A DNA stretch of 42,854 nt. Source: DATKXU01 sp035528905 (lineage in GTDB: Bacteria > Armatimonadota > UBA5829 > DTJY01). The DNA lies in NCBI GenBank assembly GCA_035528905.1, contig DATKXU010000079.1, positions 1-42,854 on the forward strand, in the 5' to 3' direction. The notes beneath the pieces are model-generated. The model made no database searches, was not told where the DNA came from, and saw nothing but the letters and a program-made list of their open reading frames with translations. The translations under genes were made by a program, and so were the position numbers. Below are positions 20,966 through 29,378 of this stretch, in pieces. How positions within the stretch are numbered: the stretch's first letter is position 1; each line of letters begins with the position of its first letter.

Positions 20966-21971
20966 GGATGTTCGTTATGAGGATGTCCCTATGCCGCAGG
21001 TAGGGCCGGACGACGTCTTGATCCGCGTCCACGCCGGCGGGCTCTGCGGCACCGACTTGGAGTTCAACGACGGGACTATGTTCTATATCACCACCGGCAT
21101 GACCGAACTGCCCCTTATCCCTGGGCATGAGTGGTCGGGCGAGGTCGTGGAACTCGGTTCCAACGTGACCGAGTTCTCCATCGGGGATAAGGTTACCGGC
21201 GAGTGCTCCGTCGGATGTCGCGCATGCTCCTACTGCATTCGTGGCTGGTACAACCAGTGTCCGAACAGGACGGAAACCGGCTTGCTCAACCGGGACGGCG
21301 GCTTTGCCGAGTATATTTCCTTCCCAAAGTACTTCCTGCACAAGTGCAACGCCATGGCCTACGACGAGGCAGCATTCATCGAGCCGACCGGCGTCGCACT
21401 GTATGCCACGAAGCTGGCCGAGGTATGCCCTGAGGATTACGTCGCGGTCATGGGCCCCGGCGCGATCGGCCTATTCGCGGTGCAGACGGCGAAGGCTTAT
21501 GGCGCCCGGAAGGTGATCCTCGCGGGAACGAGAGACTCGCGCCTGGAGGTCGGACGACAGGTCGGCGCGGATGCGGTTGTGAACGTCCGGACGGAGGATC
21601 TCGTGGCGAAGGTCAAGGAAATCACGAACGGCCACATGATTGATGCGGTCATCGAGGCGGCGGGGAAGCCGAGCGTCTGGGACGACATCGCCTCGATCGT
21701 CGCACCACGAGCCCGCATCGCGATGACCGGCCTGTTCGCCGGAGAGAAGTGCGCCGTTGACTTCGATCCGCTGGTCATCAACAACATCACGATTCTCGGC
21801 TCCCTCGGCGGCCCAAGCGTCTGGGACGAGGCAATCGCCCTCCACGAGAGCGGGAAGGTCACGGCGAAACCCTTGATCACCCACCGTCTCCCGCTCCAGG
21901 ACTTCGTGAAGGGAATCGAGATCATGCGCAATAGAACAGATAATGCGATAAAAGTGGTGCTCGAGCCATGA
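20937..21971 (+). CDS. zinc-dependent medium-chain alcohol/polyol dehydrogenase
   Basis: A 344-residue MDR enzyme of the sorbitol/threonine dehydrogenase type. Catalytic zinc ligands are Cys37 (GLCGTD), His64-Glu65 (GHE) and Glu149 (FIEP). The structural zinc site is Cys94, Cys97, Cys100 and Cys108. The Rossmann loop GPGAIG is at 173-178. The ATG at 20937 lies inside the end of the LarA-like gene and has an excellent AGGAGGG site six bases upstream; the frame is open further 5' but that part overlaps the racemase gene. Its stop overlaps the next ATG (ATGA). It would oxidise a sugar alcohol or the hydroxyl of a sugar acid with NAD+. The substrate is unknown. Confidence 0.9.
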   Translation: MKAIRVHGVKDVRYEDVPMPQVGPDDVLIRVHAGGLCGTDLEFNDGTMFYITTGMTELPLIPGHEWSGEVVELGSNVTEFSIGDKVTGECSVGCRACSYCIRGWYNQCPNRTETGLLNRDGGFAEYISFPKYFLHKCNAMAYDEAAFIEPTGVALYATKLAEVCPEDYVAVMGPGAIGLFAVQTAKAYGARKVILAGTRDSRLEVGRQVGADAVVNVRTEDLVAKVKEITNGHMIDAVIEAAGKPSVWDDIASIVAPRARIAMTGLFAGEKCAVDFDPLVINNITILGSLGGPSVWDEAIALHESGKVTAKPLITHRLPLQDFVKGIEIMRNRTDNAIKVVLEP

Positions 21972-22987
21972 AGAAGCTGTTGGAATCCCTGAAGCAAGCC
22001 GGCCAACAAGCGGTCGTGCTCGATGGGCGCATAGGCGTGCTGCCCTTCGGAGGGCGGATCATCGGATTATGTCCCGATGGAGAGACCAACGTGCTCTGGA
22101 CGAACAGGGTGCTTGATTCTGCGGATTCGGCGCGTGCGTTCTTTGCCAGTGTAGGGTGGCCGAACAGCGGCGGTGATCGAACCTGGATTTCGCCGGAGAT
22201 TGACACGAATATCGGCGATCCTGAGCGGTCTGGCGAGACGTATGACGTCCCGAGAGCTGTGGATCCTGGCGCATATGCAGTTACCGGCAGCGCCGGCGAT
22301 TCCGTGACGCTCGAAACGGATATGAATGTCCTCTTCCGCCGCAGCGGTCATACCGTGCCACTGCATACCACCAAACAGGTAAAGGCAATGAGGCCCGCGA
22401 TAGACATACCCGATGGCGTTTCCGCCGCCGGGTACGCGCTCACCATGACGATCAAGGCGAAAGCGCCGATCCCCGAAGGCGTCCATCCAGCCATTTGGAA
22501 TCTCGCGCAGGTCCCCGGAGGCGGGCGCATGCTGTTCCCGGTCCGCGGCGATCTGAGAACCCATGCCTTCATCGGAAAGCCGGTTTTTCAGGCCCGCGAC
22601 GGCCTGGTGGAGACCGTCGTGCAGACCGCCGACAACTACAAGTTCGGCATCCATGTGAGCTGCTCCACCGGCGTAATGCTCTACCTGAGGCAGCAAGGGG
22701 CGCAATCTACGCTTGTGGTGCGCAAGTTCGACGTGTGGGAAGACGGCTTCTATTCGGATGTCCCCTGTGACGATCCTGGGGCTATGGGCTACATCCAGCA
22801 GGCGTATGTGGACAATGGCGACCTGGGCGGCTTCGGCGAGTTGGAGTACCATTCGCCCGCGATTGGCGGCCCGACGGGGCGTGAGGAAGTCACCGACCGA
22901 AGTGAGCTATGGGCGTTCTCAGGCCCGCCTCAGGCGATATCGGAGGTCAGCGAGGTGATCCTTAGCTCTGCACCGTGTAGACCGTAG
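21968..22987 (+). CDS. DUF6786-like protein (probable carbohydrate-active beta-sandwich)
   Basis: A 339-residue soluble protein with no signal peptide. Its start (ATG at 21968) overlaps the dehydrogenase stop by four bases, so it is the last gene of the carbohydrate operon. The sequence has alternating beta-strands with motifs such as GVLPFGGRIIGLCPDG, NVLWTNR, HPAIWNLAQVPGGGRMLFPV and LEYHSPAIGG. These resemble the galactose-mutarotase-like fold and the DUF6786 family found beside sugar genes. No proven function is known to me. Context suggests a sugar epimerase, mutarotase or lactone-acting role. Confidence is good that the gene is real and moderate for the family. Confidence 0.65.
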   Translation: MKKLLESLKQAGQQAVVLDGRIGVLPFGGRIIGLCPDGETNVLWTNRVLDSADSARAFFASVGWPNSGGDRTWISPEIDTNIGDPERSGETYDVPRAVDPGAYAVTGSAGDSVTLETDMNVLFRRSGHTVPLHTTKQVKAMRPAIDIPDGVSAAGYALTMTIKAKAPIPEGVHPAIWNLAQVPGGGRMLFPVRGDLRTHAFIGKPVFQARDGLVETVVQTADNYKFGIHVSCSTGVMLYLRQQGAQSTLVVRKFDVWEDGFYSDVPCDDPGAMGYIQQAYVDNGDLGGFGELEYHSPAIGGPTGREEVTDRSELWAFSGPPQAISEVSEVILSSAPCRP

Positions 22988-23101
22988 TTCTAGCACGAGC
23001 AGAGAGTACAGCGCATCAGTAGCGCCTGGCGGTAGCATCGCAGCCGTCGTTTCTACTGGTGCGGGTGTCTCCAACATAGCGCTTCTAGGTAGAAATGGGG
23101 G

Positions 23102-23260
23102 ATGCGCAAGCAAGTGCGATGGCTGACCTCGTATCGGGAGCGAGCGGATACCGTGTATGGCGGGCTGCCTGTAGCATGGACTGGTGATGGCAAGGGCCTT
23201 CTGTTCGGGCGGGAAACCGGAGCTGGTGGTCAGCGGCGGATATCCGTAGTGCGTTTGGAG
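23102..23260 (+). pseudogene. possible fragment of a TolB/WD40-like beta-propeller gene
   Basis: A short stretch reads PVAWTGDGKGLLFGRE, which matches the P-x-W-S-x-DGK-x-L-x-F blade signature of TolB-type PD40 repeats, then loses resemblance. There is no start with a ribosome binding site and no continuation on either side. The rest of the 22988-23343 gap holds nothing recognisable. It is most likely a remnant of a deleted propeller protein, but chance similarity is possible. Confidence 0.3.
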
Positions 23261-23343
23261 CGGAGGGATACCGGGGACAGTGGGATAGCTTCAAGTAGGG
23301 CAGCGCGATAGAGGCGATCATCACATGCGGAGGGAGTGGTATA

Positions 23344-23772
23344 GTGAATGTACGGATAGCAATCCGTAGCGCGTTCGTCTGGTTCTTGGTCTACAGTGCT
23401 AGCGTACTGGTTACTTATATGGCGTTTCATTGCGCGTTGTGGAGACTACCGATTGGCCCCGAAGTCTTGACTCTTCTCTCCACTGCCATTCGGGGGGTTG
23501 TCCGACTATCTGCGTTGTTTATGACGGGCTTCACGGTAGTAAAGAAGACTTCTGGAAATGGAGTTGCCTATGCTGCGATAGCTGGAACAATCGTGGCTAC
23601 GCTCATGCTCCTACCGGACCTTCTCATCTTCTGGAATGTAGTAGGCCTGATTGCTATTCGAAGCTGGTTCGGATCAGTAGCTGGCTTGATCGTTCTCCTC
23701 GTCACGTTGGGGCTGCAGGTAAGCGTAGCTCTGCTCGGAGGCCTTATCGGACAGCGCCTCAAACGTGGCTAA
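23344..23772 (+). CDS. small four-helix membrane protein of unknown function
   Basis: A 142-residue very hydrophobic protein. The GTG at 23344 follows a GGAGGGAG site with a seven-base gap. Four transmembrane helices are predicted by eye (about 8-30, 45-66, 73-98, 108-135) and the tail is basic (RLKRG). I do not recognise a family. It stands alone between the carbohydrate operon and the convergent alkaline phosphatase gene. The strong ribosome binding site and clean membrane pattern support a real gene, perhaps a small envelope or YIP1/DUF-type helper protein. Confidence 0.6.
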   Translation: MNVRIAIRSAFVWFLVYSASVLVTYMAFHCALWRLPIGPEVLTLLSTAIRGVVRLSALFMTGFTVVKKTSGNGVAYAAIAGTIVATLMLLPDLLIFWNVVGLIAIRSWFGSVAGLIVLLVTLGLQVSVALLGGLIGQRLKRG

Positions 23773-23958
23773 GTGGCCTGGCTAGGTACATCGTGGGATG
23801 TGTGTATTGCTAGTTCGGCGGTCTCGGCGGCCCCACCGGACGGGGCGAGGTATGGAGAACTTACAACGAGCTTGAGGTCTCTCGCAGAAGTGTCGCTGCC
23901 TTGCACCTTACATGCTAGTGCTGGAATAGAGAGTTCCTTCCGTCTGCGGGGACCGGCG

Positions 23959-25158
23959 CTACTTCTTCATGCGCCAAATAATCCCAGCCCAGCCTCCGAG
24001 TCCACACGCGAGAGCCAGAGCGGTCGAAGGCTCGGGGATTGTGAGGGCGGCGTCCATCACTTTGAACACGTCGGTATTGTCCGCTACTCCACCTTGGATG
24101 TAGCTGTCAATCAGATTCGCATTGGAGCCGGTGATGTATAGGGCCGCGTTTGTGGCTGTGTGGCCAGTGGTTGTCCACGTCGCCGTGGGATAGTTGCCGG
24201 TGCCCTGATTCGTGACTGTGAGGCCGCCGGTCTCGTGGTCTCCAGTGATTATCAGGAGCGTGTCGGTCCTGCCCTGCATCCAAGTGAGCACAGTCTGGAC
24301 GGAATTGTTAAACTCCACGACCTCACGCGTTGTCCGCTCTATATGATTGGCATGAGCGGCGGGGTCAATATTGCCGCCTTCGATCATGAGGAAGAAGCCG
24401 TCCGGGTCGGAGTTCGCTATCGCGAGCGCCTTTGCGGTCATCTGGCTCAGATGAGGTTCCGTATTCGATGGCTGCCTATCGTACTCGTAAGTCAGGTAAG
24501 TGCCGCCAAACAAGCCGAGCGCACGATTGACGGATGCCGGATCCCAGGCGGACATCTGTGAATAGTCATACGCTACCTGATATCCGAGCGATTGGGCGGT
24601 TGTGACCTGCGATGAGGAGAAGTAGCTGGAGCCTCCTCTGGCTGGGTCGCCGCCGCCGAATATCATCTCCGGTCTCGACGAATTGAGGTAGTCGTCTCCG
24701 ATATTGATGTAATTGTTCCTTGAGGCTTCGTGCGCGCCGAATGCGGCAGGGGTGGCGTGGGTGATCGGGACGGTAGTAAGGAGGCCGGTCCGCTTTCCGA
24801 GGGCCTTGGCCTTCTCCAGAATGGTCTGGTATGGGTTGCCCGTTGACGACTGCGAGATGACCCCGTTGTTGACTTTGTATCCCGTCGCCAGGGCCGTCGC
24901 TGCAGCTGCGGAGTCTGTGACGGATGAATTCGCCGAATACGTGGTCACCCCGCATTTGTAGTAAGGCTCGAACGACAAGTTGCCCGCCGCGCCGGTCAGA
25001 TAGTAACTGCCGGCCTTCACTTGTTCGTAGCTCATGCCGTCGCCGATCATCAGGATGATATTCTTCGCGGGCCCGGCCCAGCCGATCGAGGCGCACAGCA
25101 CAAGGGCCGCTACTATCAAGGAAAAGACCAGCGATCTGATGCGGGGTGTCGGATGCAC
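23959..25158 (-). CDS. secreted alkaline phosphatase (PhoA family) with PEP-CTERM anchor
   Basis: A 399-residue exported enzyme. The GTG at 25158 has a GGGAGGAG site, and the signal peptide is about 1-28 (ending GWAG). The catalytic core matches alkaline phosphatase: IILMIGDGMS with the metal ligand Asp40, the nucleophile Ser83 in VTDSAAAATA, the IEGGNIDPAAH metal cluster, GDHETGG and the TGHTATN histidine. It ends in a PEP-CTERM tail (IPEPSTALAL, helix, RMKK). It releases phosphate from organic esters outside the inner membrane, probably on the cell surface or in matrix. It is a single transcription unit with its own promoter at 25294-25322. No Pho box was identified. Confidence 0.93.
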   Translation of the reverse strand: MHPTPRIRSLVFSLIVAALVLCASIGWAGPAKNIILMIGDGMSYEQVKAGSYYLTGAAGNLSFEPYYKCGVTTYSANSSVTDSAAAATALATGYKVNNGVISQSSTGNPYQTILEKAKALGKRTGLLTTVPITHATPAAFGAHEASRNNYINIGDDYLNSSRPEMIFGGGDPARGGSSYFSSSQVTTAQSLGYQVAYDYSQMSAWDPASVNRALGLFGGTYLTYEYDRQPSNTEPHLSQMTAKALAIANSDPDGFFLMIEGGNIDPAAHANHIERTTREVVEFNNSVQTVLTWMQGRTDTLLIITGDHETGGLTVTNQGTGNYPTATWTTTGHTATNAALYITGSNANLIDSYIQGGVADNTDVFKVMDAALTIPEPSTALALACGLGGWAGIIWRMKK

Positions 25159-25293
25159 AGTGCTTCTCCTCCCTACCGTCAGACAGCCTAGCGCTGTCTT
25201 TTCTGTGCCTTCTTCGCTTTCGCCCAGCCACCGGTCCGAGGTAATGACGCAAACACGCGTGGCTGGCTCGAGTACATCGAAATGTCTTACTTC

Positions 25294-25322
25294 TTTCTAC
25301 TACTTGCTCACGGAATTGTCAA
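25294..25322 (-). promoter_or_regulatory. promoter of the alkaline phosphatase gene
   Basis: On the minus strand: TTGACA (25322-25317), 17 nt, TAGAAA (25299-25294). The leader would be about 130 nt. The rest of the 25159-25687 gap holds no gene; a GCGGCGGCTGGACG string at 25627-25640 matches the core of the 94-bp REP-like element. Confidence 0.6.
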
Positions 25323-25687
25323 TGGGCGAATGCCTGTCCGAGAGGGGATTGGAGCAGAAACCAGTATAATTACCGGCGGTTGCGCGGTCTGCTTGGATCA
25401 TGCTCCACCCGCTTTGCGCGCGTCCTCCGGCTTTGGGGTCAGGATGTCAACTGGGCGAGATCAAGCATATTGGCCGCCAGCAGGCTATCTACGCGAAGTC
25501 TCGAGGGGCGCGTTGTTGCAGTTCTTGCCACTTGTTGGCAATTATCTGCCTTGTGGTTAGGGGCCACACCTGAGGAACCCCGCTCCAGTGGCCGATAATG
25601 CTGGGTTGATGGAGCATTACAGTCGAGCGGCGGCTGGACGGCGTGATTTGCTGACTCCGCACTGAGCCTGAGGAGGAGGTTGGGACA

Positions 25688-26311
25688 GTGACCGGACATA
25701 GAATTGTCATAGCGGATGACGAACCGCACGTGCTCTCTGCTCTGGCGCAGCTGCTAGAATCCGCCGGGCACATTATGGTTGGCAAAGCCGGCACGGGGGA
25801 GGAAGCGATATCGCTATGCCAATCTCTGAGGCCCGATGTTGTGCTTCTTGACGTGCACATGCCTGGTATGGACGGTCTGGAGGCAGCGAAGCGCATCATG
25901 TCATCTCATCCATTGCCGGTCGTTATCTGTACTGCTTACTGTGACGACGATTTGATGAACATGGCGGCGAACGTAGGCGTTTACGCCTACGTCGTGAAGC
26001 CCTGTCGTTTGTCGGATTTGCTGCCTGCGATAAATGTGGCAATCTCGCGGTTTGAAGAGTCGAGGCTTCTGAGAGGGGAGATAGAAACTCTGAAGCAAGC
26101 ACTGGAGGACCGGAAGTGTATTGAGCAGGCCAAAGGCATAGTGATGCGGACACGGCAACTGACCGAAGAGCAGGCTCACAGGTTTCTGCAACAGGAGAGT
26201 CAACGGCAAAGCAGGCTACTGCGCGAGCTGGCCGAGGCCATTGTGCTTGCGGACAGGACGTTTTCATCCAAATGTTATGACGAGCGCGGATCTGCGGGCG
26301 AAGCGGGCTAG
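25688..26311 (+). CDS. response regulator with ANTAR RNA-binding antitermination domain
   Basis: A 207-residue cytoplasmic protein. The GTG at 25688 follows a GAGGAGG site. Residues 1-125 form a receiver domain with the acidic pair Asp10-Asp11, the phospho-acceptor Asp55 (LLDVHMPGMDG) and the lysine in VVKPC. Residues about 130-190 form an ANTAR domain (ALEDRKCIEQAKGIVMRTR, then LTEEQAHRFLQ), as in AmiR, NasR and EutV. Phosphorylated ANTAR proteins bind paired hexaloop hairpins in mRNA leaders and stop premature termination. It is followed at 138 bp by a histidine kinase gene, so the kinase is the probable partner. The target leader is unknown; the structured leader at 28937-29378 is one candidate nearby. 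Confidence 0.92.
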   Translation: MTGHRIVIADDEPHVLSALAQLLESAGHIMVGKAGTGEEAISLCQSLRPDVVLLDVHMPGMDGLEAAKRIMSSHPLPVVICTAYCDDDLMNMAANVGVYAYVVKPCRLSDLLPAINVAISRFEESRLLRGEIETLKQALEDRKCIEQAKGIVMRTRQLTEEQAHRFLQQESQRQSRLLRELAEAIVLADRTFSSKCYDERGSAGEAG

Positions 26312-26449
26312 TGATTTTCTAGCGTTCAGCCGATAATGATACCGCAGAGCATCGAGAACATAGGATAGAGTCCGTCGCTGTCTGGCGGGAGTAAGGAACG
26401 AAGGGTGTTCCTCGGCGCAGTGCGATTGCGCAAGGAGGGGATACCCTTT

Positions 26450-28051
26450 TTGGTTAGGTTTATGTCTGCGGAAAAAGATCCCACATTGGGTGTTAAGGAG
26501 CATCAGGCGCTGGAGATGCGAGAATCGCAGCTCTGGTGGTTGGCCGTCCTCGTCATCGTGCTTATGGCCGCGGCCCTGTGTGTCGTGGATGCCATGAACA
26601 CATCGGATACTTGGTGGGTCAGTCGGCAATTGAAGCTCGCCTTGAATACCAAGTTGGTGAGGGTGAGTCTTATCTTGGCGGCTCTGCTAATCTGCGCTTA
26701 CTTCCGCGACAGCGCACGACGTCTCCGGCGTGAAAATGACAAGCTAATTCGTAACCTTGCGAGGTACGGTGCTCAGCTCGAGAAGAAGAATCGAGAGATC
26801 TCACGGCTAAAGGAACTCTCGGATCAGTTGATCGGGCTGGCGGATTTGCAGACCGCGCTTGACCTGATCCTTGGTATGGCCGTGGAGGTCATCGGAGCGG
26901 ACACGGCATCAATAATGCTTCGTGAAAAGGGATCGGATAGGTTGAGAATCGCAGCCTCGCACGGGCTTCCCCCTGGAGTCGTAGACTCTGCTGAGGTGCA
27001 GATCGGCGAGGCTATAGCTGGTTTGGTGGCCAGGGAGGGCAAGGCGCTCATACTCAACAGCGACGAGCTGTCCGGTGAAATGGCCAAGCGAGCGTTTCGT
27101 GGGGATGTCATATTGTCCTCAGTGATTGTCCCCATCCAGCTCGACAATGAAATCCGTGGAGTAGTGAGTATTGCTAAGCGCAGAGGGAGCGCCTGTTTCA
27201 CCCAGGACGATATGGATGCGCTCTCTGCGTTGGCTAACCAGGCGTCGCTGGCAGTCCAGAAGATGGAACTGCTGGATGACCTAAGGAGCCAGGTGGATGT
27301 TCTCGGCGCGACCGTGCAGGAGCTTCGACAAGCACGGGCGGAGCTACTGCAGTCCGAGAAGCTCGCAAGCATAGGTCAGCTCGCGGGAGGCGTGGCGCAC
27401 GAGATAAACAATCCTCTCCAGGTGGTCCTGGGGCGTGCTGAAATACTTCTCGCTGACGAGGCGGACGAAAAGAATGGCGAAAGCCTCAAGTGCATAATCG
27501 AGCATACCAGTCGGATAGCAGACACAGTTTCAAACCTGTTGAGCTTCTCGCGGCAAAGCACGGATACGGACTTCCAGGAGCTGGATGTGAACGGCGTCCT
27601 CAGCAGGACGTTGGGCCTGCTGGAGCGGCAGATGACCACAAACGATATAACCATTGTCAAAGATCTCCGGGACGGGATCGCGCAGGTCTTCGGCAACGCC
27701 GGTCAGTTGCAGCAGGTCTTCACCAACATTATCCTGAACGCGTACCAGGCCATGAAAGGTCTGGGCGGTGGTACGCTCTCTATATCGAGTAGGTCCGCCC
27801 TCAATACGGTGGAGATAGAGTTTGCAGATACGGGCCCCGGCATTCCCCGGGATCACCTGGCCCGCATATTCGAGCCGTTCTTCACAACCAAGGCCGAAGG
27901 TGAAGGCACCGGTCTCGGATTATCTATAGCCTACGGTATTGTCCAATCGCATGGTGGAAGCATGCAGGCGCACAGCAGCGTCGGAGAAGGCGCGTGCTTC
28001 ACTGTCGTTCTACCGATTAGACAAGCTTCCTGCGAAGATAAGGCGGCCTGA
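26450..28051 (+). CDS. membrane GAF-domain sensor histidine kinase
   Basis: A 533-residue sensor kinase. Two transmembrane helices (about 28-48 and 68-84) are followed by a short coiled coil (about 95-125), a GAF sensor domain (about 130-280), a second coiled coil and the HisKA/HATPase kinase core. The phospho-accepting histidine is His317 (VAHEINNPLQ). The N box reads NIILNAYQAM, G1 is DTGPGIP and G2 is GTGLGLSIA. The start is uncertain: the TTG at 26450 has an AGGAGGGG site nine bases upstream, while the ATG at 26462 has none. It sits between the ANTAR regulator and a single receiver gene and probably phosphorylates one or both. The GAF ligand is unknown. Confidence 0.9.
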   Translation: MVRFMSAEKDPTLGVKEHQALEMRESQLWWLAVLVIVLMAAALCVVDAMNTSDTWWVSRQLKLALNTKLVRVSLILAALLICAYFRDSARRLRRENDKLIRNLARYGAQLEKKNREISRLKELSDQLIGLADLQTALDLILGMAVEVIGADTASIMLREKGSDRLRIAASHGLPPGVVDSAEVQIGEAIAGLVAREGKALILNSDELSGEMAKRAFRGDVILSSVIVPIQLDNEIRGVVSIAKRRGSACFTQDDMDALSALANQASLAVQKMELLDDLRSQVDVLGATVQELRQARAELLQSEKLASIGQLAGGVAHEINNPLQVVLGRAEILLADEADEKNGESLKCIIEHTSRIADTVSNLLSFSRQSTDTDFQELDVNGVLSRTLGLLERQMTTNDITIVKDLRDGIAQVFGNAGQLQQVFTNIILNAYQAMKGLGGGTLSISSRSALNTVEIEFADTGPGIPRDHLARIFEPFFTTKAEGEGTGLGLSIAYGIVQSHGGSMQAHSSVGEGACFTVVLPIRQASCEDKAA

Positions 28052-28115
28052 ATTCCCGTCGAAATCAAGGCGGGGACAGGCTGGCTGGCGTATGTGCGAG
28101 AAGGGTTAGCGCAGT

Positions 28116-28481
28116 ATGAAAGCATTGAATATCATGGTAGTTGATGACGAGCCGGGCATACGGGAACTGATACGTGATGTCCTGACAAGGCACGGTCACA
28201 AAGTCGTGTGTGCGGAGAATGGAGTAGAGGCGGTGGGTCTGATGTCGTCAGATCCTATGGACGTTGTCTACCTGGATATTCGCATGCCGAACGGGGACGG
28301 ATTGATGGCCCTGAGGGAGATGCGCAGACTACGGCCCTCCATGCCGGTTATCATGATAACCGGTTCTGCACGGCGGGATGTATTGGATGAGACTATGGAA
28401 TTGGGAGCCTTCGCGTGTCTAGTCAAACCGTTCGGGATGAACGACGTTGTTGGGATGCTGCAGGTGCTGGGCCTGGAGTAG
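28116..28481 (+). CDS. single-domain response regulator (receiver only, CheY-like)
   Basis: A 121-residue stand-alone receiver. It has Asp10-Asp11 at the acidic pocket, the phosphorylated Asp54 (VVYLDIRMPNGDG), the Thr in MITGSA and the Lys in LVKPF. It has no output domain, so it acts by protein contact or as a phosphate relay. The ATG at 28116 lies 64 bp after the kinase stop with a GAGAAGGG site, so it is probably co-transcribed with the kinase and the ANTAR regulator as a three-gene signalling operon. Confidence 0.9.
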   Translation: MKALNIMVVDDEPGIRELIRDVLTRHGHKVVCAENGVEAVGLMSSDPMDVVYLDIRMPNGDGLMALREMRRLRPSMPVIMITGSARRDVLDETMELGAFACLVKPFGMNDVVGMLQVLGLE

Positions 28482-28907
28482 GCGTGGGAATCTGAGGTTT
28501 CGTTTTGGAGGAGGAAGCAATCGGGAGAGGCCGACATGCAGGCAATGTGACAAGCAGCTAGAAAGGCGAGTACAGGTTCTCCTGTATCGCTTTGCGGGCT
28601 TGTTGGTCTATGGCAGGCCAAGATATCGGGAAACGATGGGCGTCTTTCACAAGGAGTTCGCGACAGAGCCCTTTGAGAAAGACGCCTTTTCGCTTTTCCG
28701 GCACGGGCTCATGGGGCGCGCCCGACTGAAGCGGACAAACGTTGATGTCGCCCGATCGTCTTCTTCGAAAAACGGTCGGCCCATCCGGGGCGTGATTGAC
28801 GGGGCGCCAGACGAGCCGCCGGCAGAGGTGATCGTGAGTGAACCAGACGGCCGCGGACAGCGCGCCCAGTTCGTGCTGAAACTCGTGAGAAGCTTCGCAA
28901 TGACATG
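28482..28907. other. 425-bp region without a convincing gene
   Basis: Reading frames of about 118 and 154 codons overlap on opposite strands (28558-28914 minus, 28447-28911 plus). Neither has a family resemblance or a good ribosome binding site, and the plus one overlaps the receiver gene. I see no repeat or RNA motif. It may be decayed coding DNA. Confidence 0.4.
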
Positions 28908-28936
28908 TTGACATGCCGCCTAGTTGCTGTTATACT
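28908..28936 (+). promoter_or_regulatory. near-consensus promoter far upstream of the hybrid kinase gene
   Basis: TTGACA (28908-28913), exactly 17 nt, TATACT (28931-28936). Transcription would start near 28943, about 435 nt before the kinase ATG at 29379. Confidence 0.78.
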
Positions 28937-28942
28937 AACCAA

Positions 28943-29378
28943 GACAGGAAGCCCGTAGACATCACGGACTGCCGCGGTGCGTCTGGAATTGTAGAGTTTG
29001 CGGCCCTGCGCACCGAACCTTCGTAGTTTTTCAGTCAGGCCTGACGTATTGTCCAGTGGAGAAATCCTGTCATGGTTGTTGCCTTTACAGATAAGCGCAT
29101 ACACTTTGACGTCTACCCTCAAGAAATGCCTGGCGGTAAGAAACGCCAGGCATGTTCGTCTCGTATGACCTCCAGAAATGTCGCTTTTATGGTCTGCTTC
29201 TGGGATTTAGCACTCCATTGGCTGGCATATGTTTCCTCCCTGCTAGGCATACGCGTATCCTCATGGACTCTTACCAAGGCCCGCGGGATGCGCGAAGTTG
29301 CTCGTTCCTGGTTTGGGTCGCGCCGAAAGCGGGTCGTGTCAGGACCGGGTCCGATGTCGGATGGCTGAGAGGCAGAAC
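28943..29378 (+). promoter_or_regulatory. long structured leader (candidate regulatory 5' UTR or small RNA)
   Basis: The stretch between a strong promoter and the hybrid kinase start contains several paired segments. GGTGCG (about 28976) can pair with CGCACC. A perfect 12-bp palindrome GTCAGGCCTGAC lies at 29034-29045. A perfect 10-bp stem ATGCCTGGCG / CGCCAGGCAT (29126-29135 with 29144-29153) has an 8-nt loop. A 98-codon frame at 29072-29368 runs across the stem and has no recognisable product. No known riboswitch class was matched. Function (attenuator, ANTAR target, small RNA) is inferred only. Confidence 0.4.

Noticed and set aside
25627..25640. A further copy of the 94-bp REP-like element
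   Set aside because: Only a 14-bp core (GCGGCGGCTGGACG) matches; the terminal repeats and second hairpin are absent.
28447..28914. Two overlapping frames (plus 154 codons, minus 118 codons) after the receiver gene
   Set aside because: Neither has a recognisable family, and each shadows the other. One overlaps the receiver gene. Left as a region without a supported gene.
29072..29368. A 98-codon frame in the leader of the hybrid kinase
   Set aside because: It runs through a perfect 10-bp stem-loop and overlaps the kinase's possible upstream starts. The product has no family resemblance.
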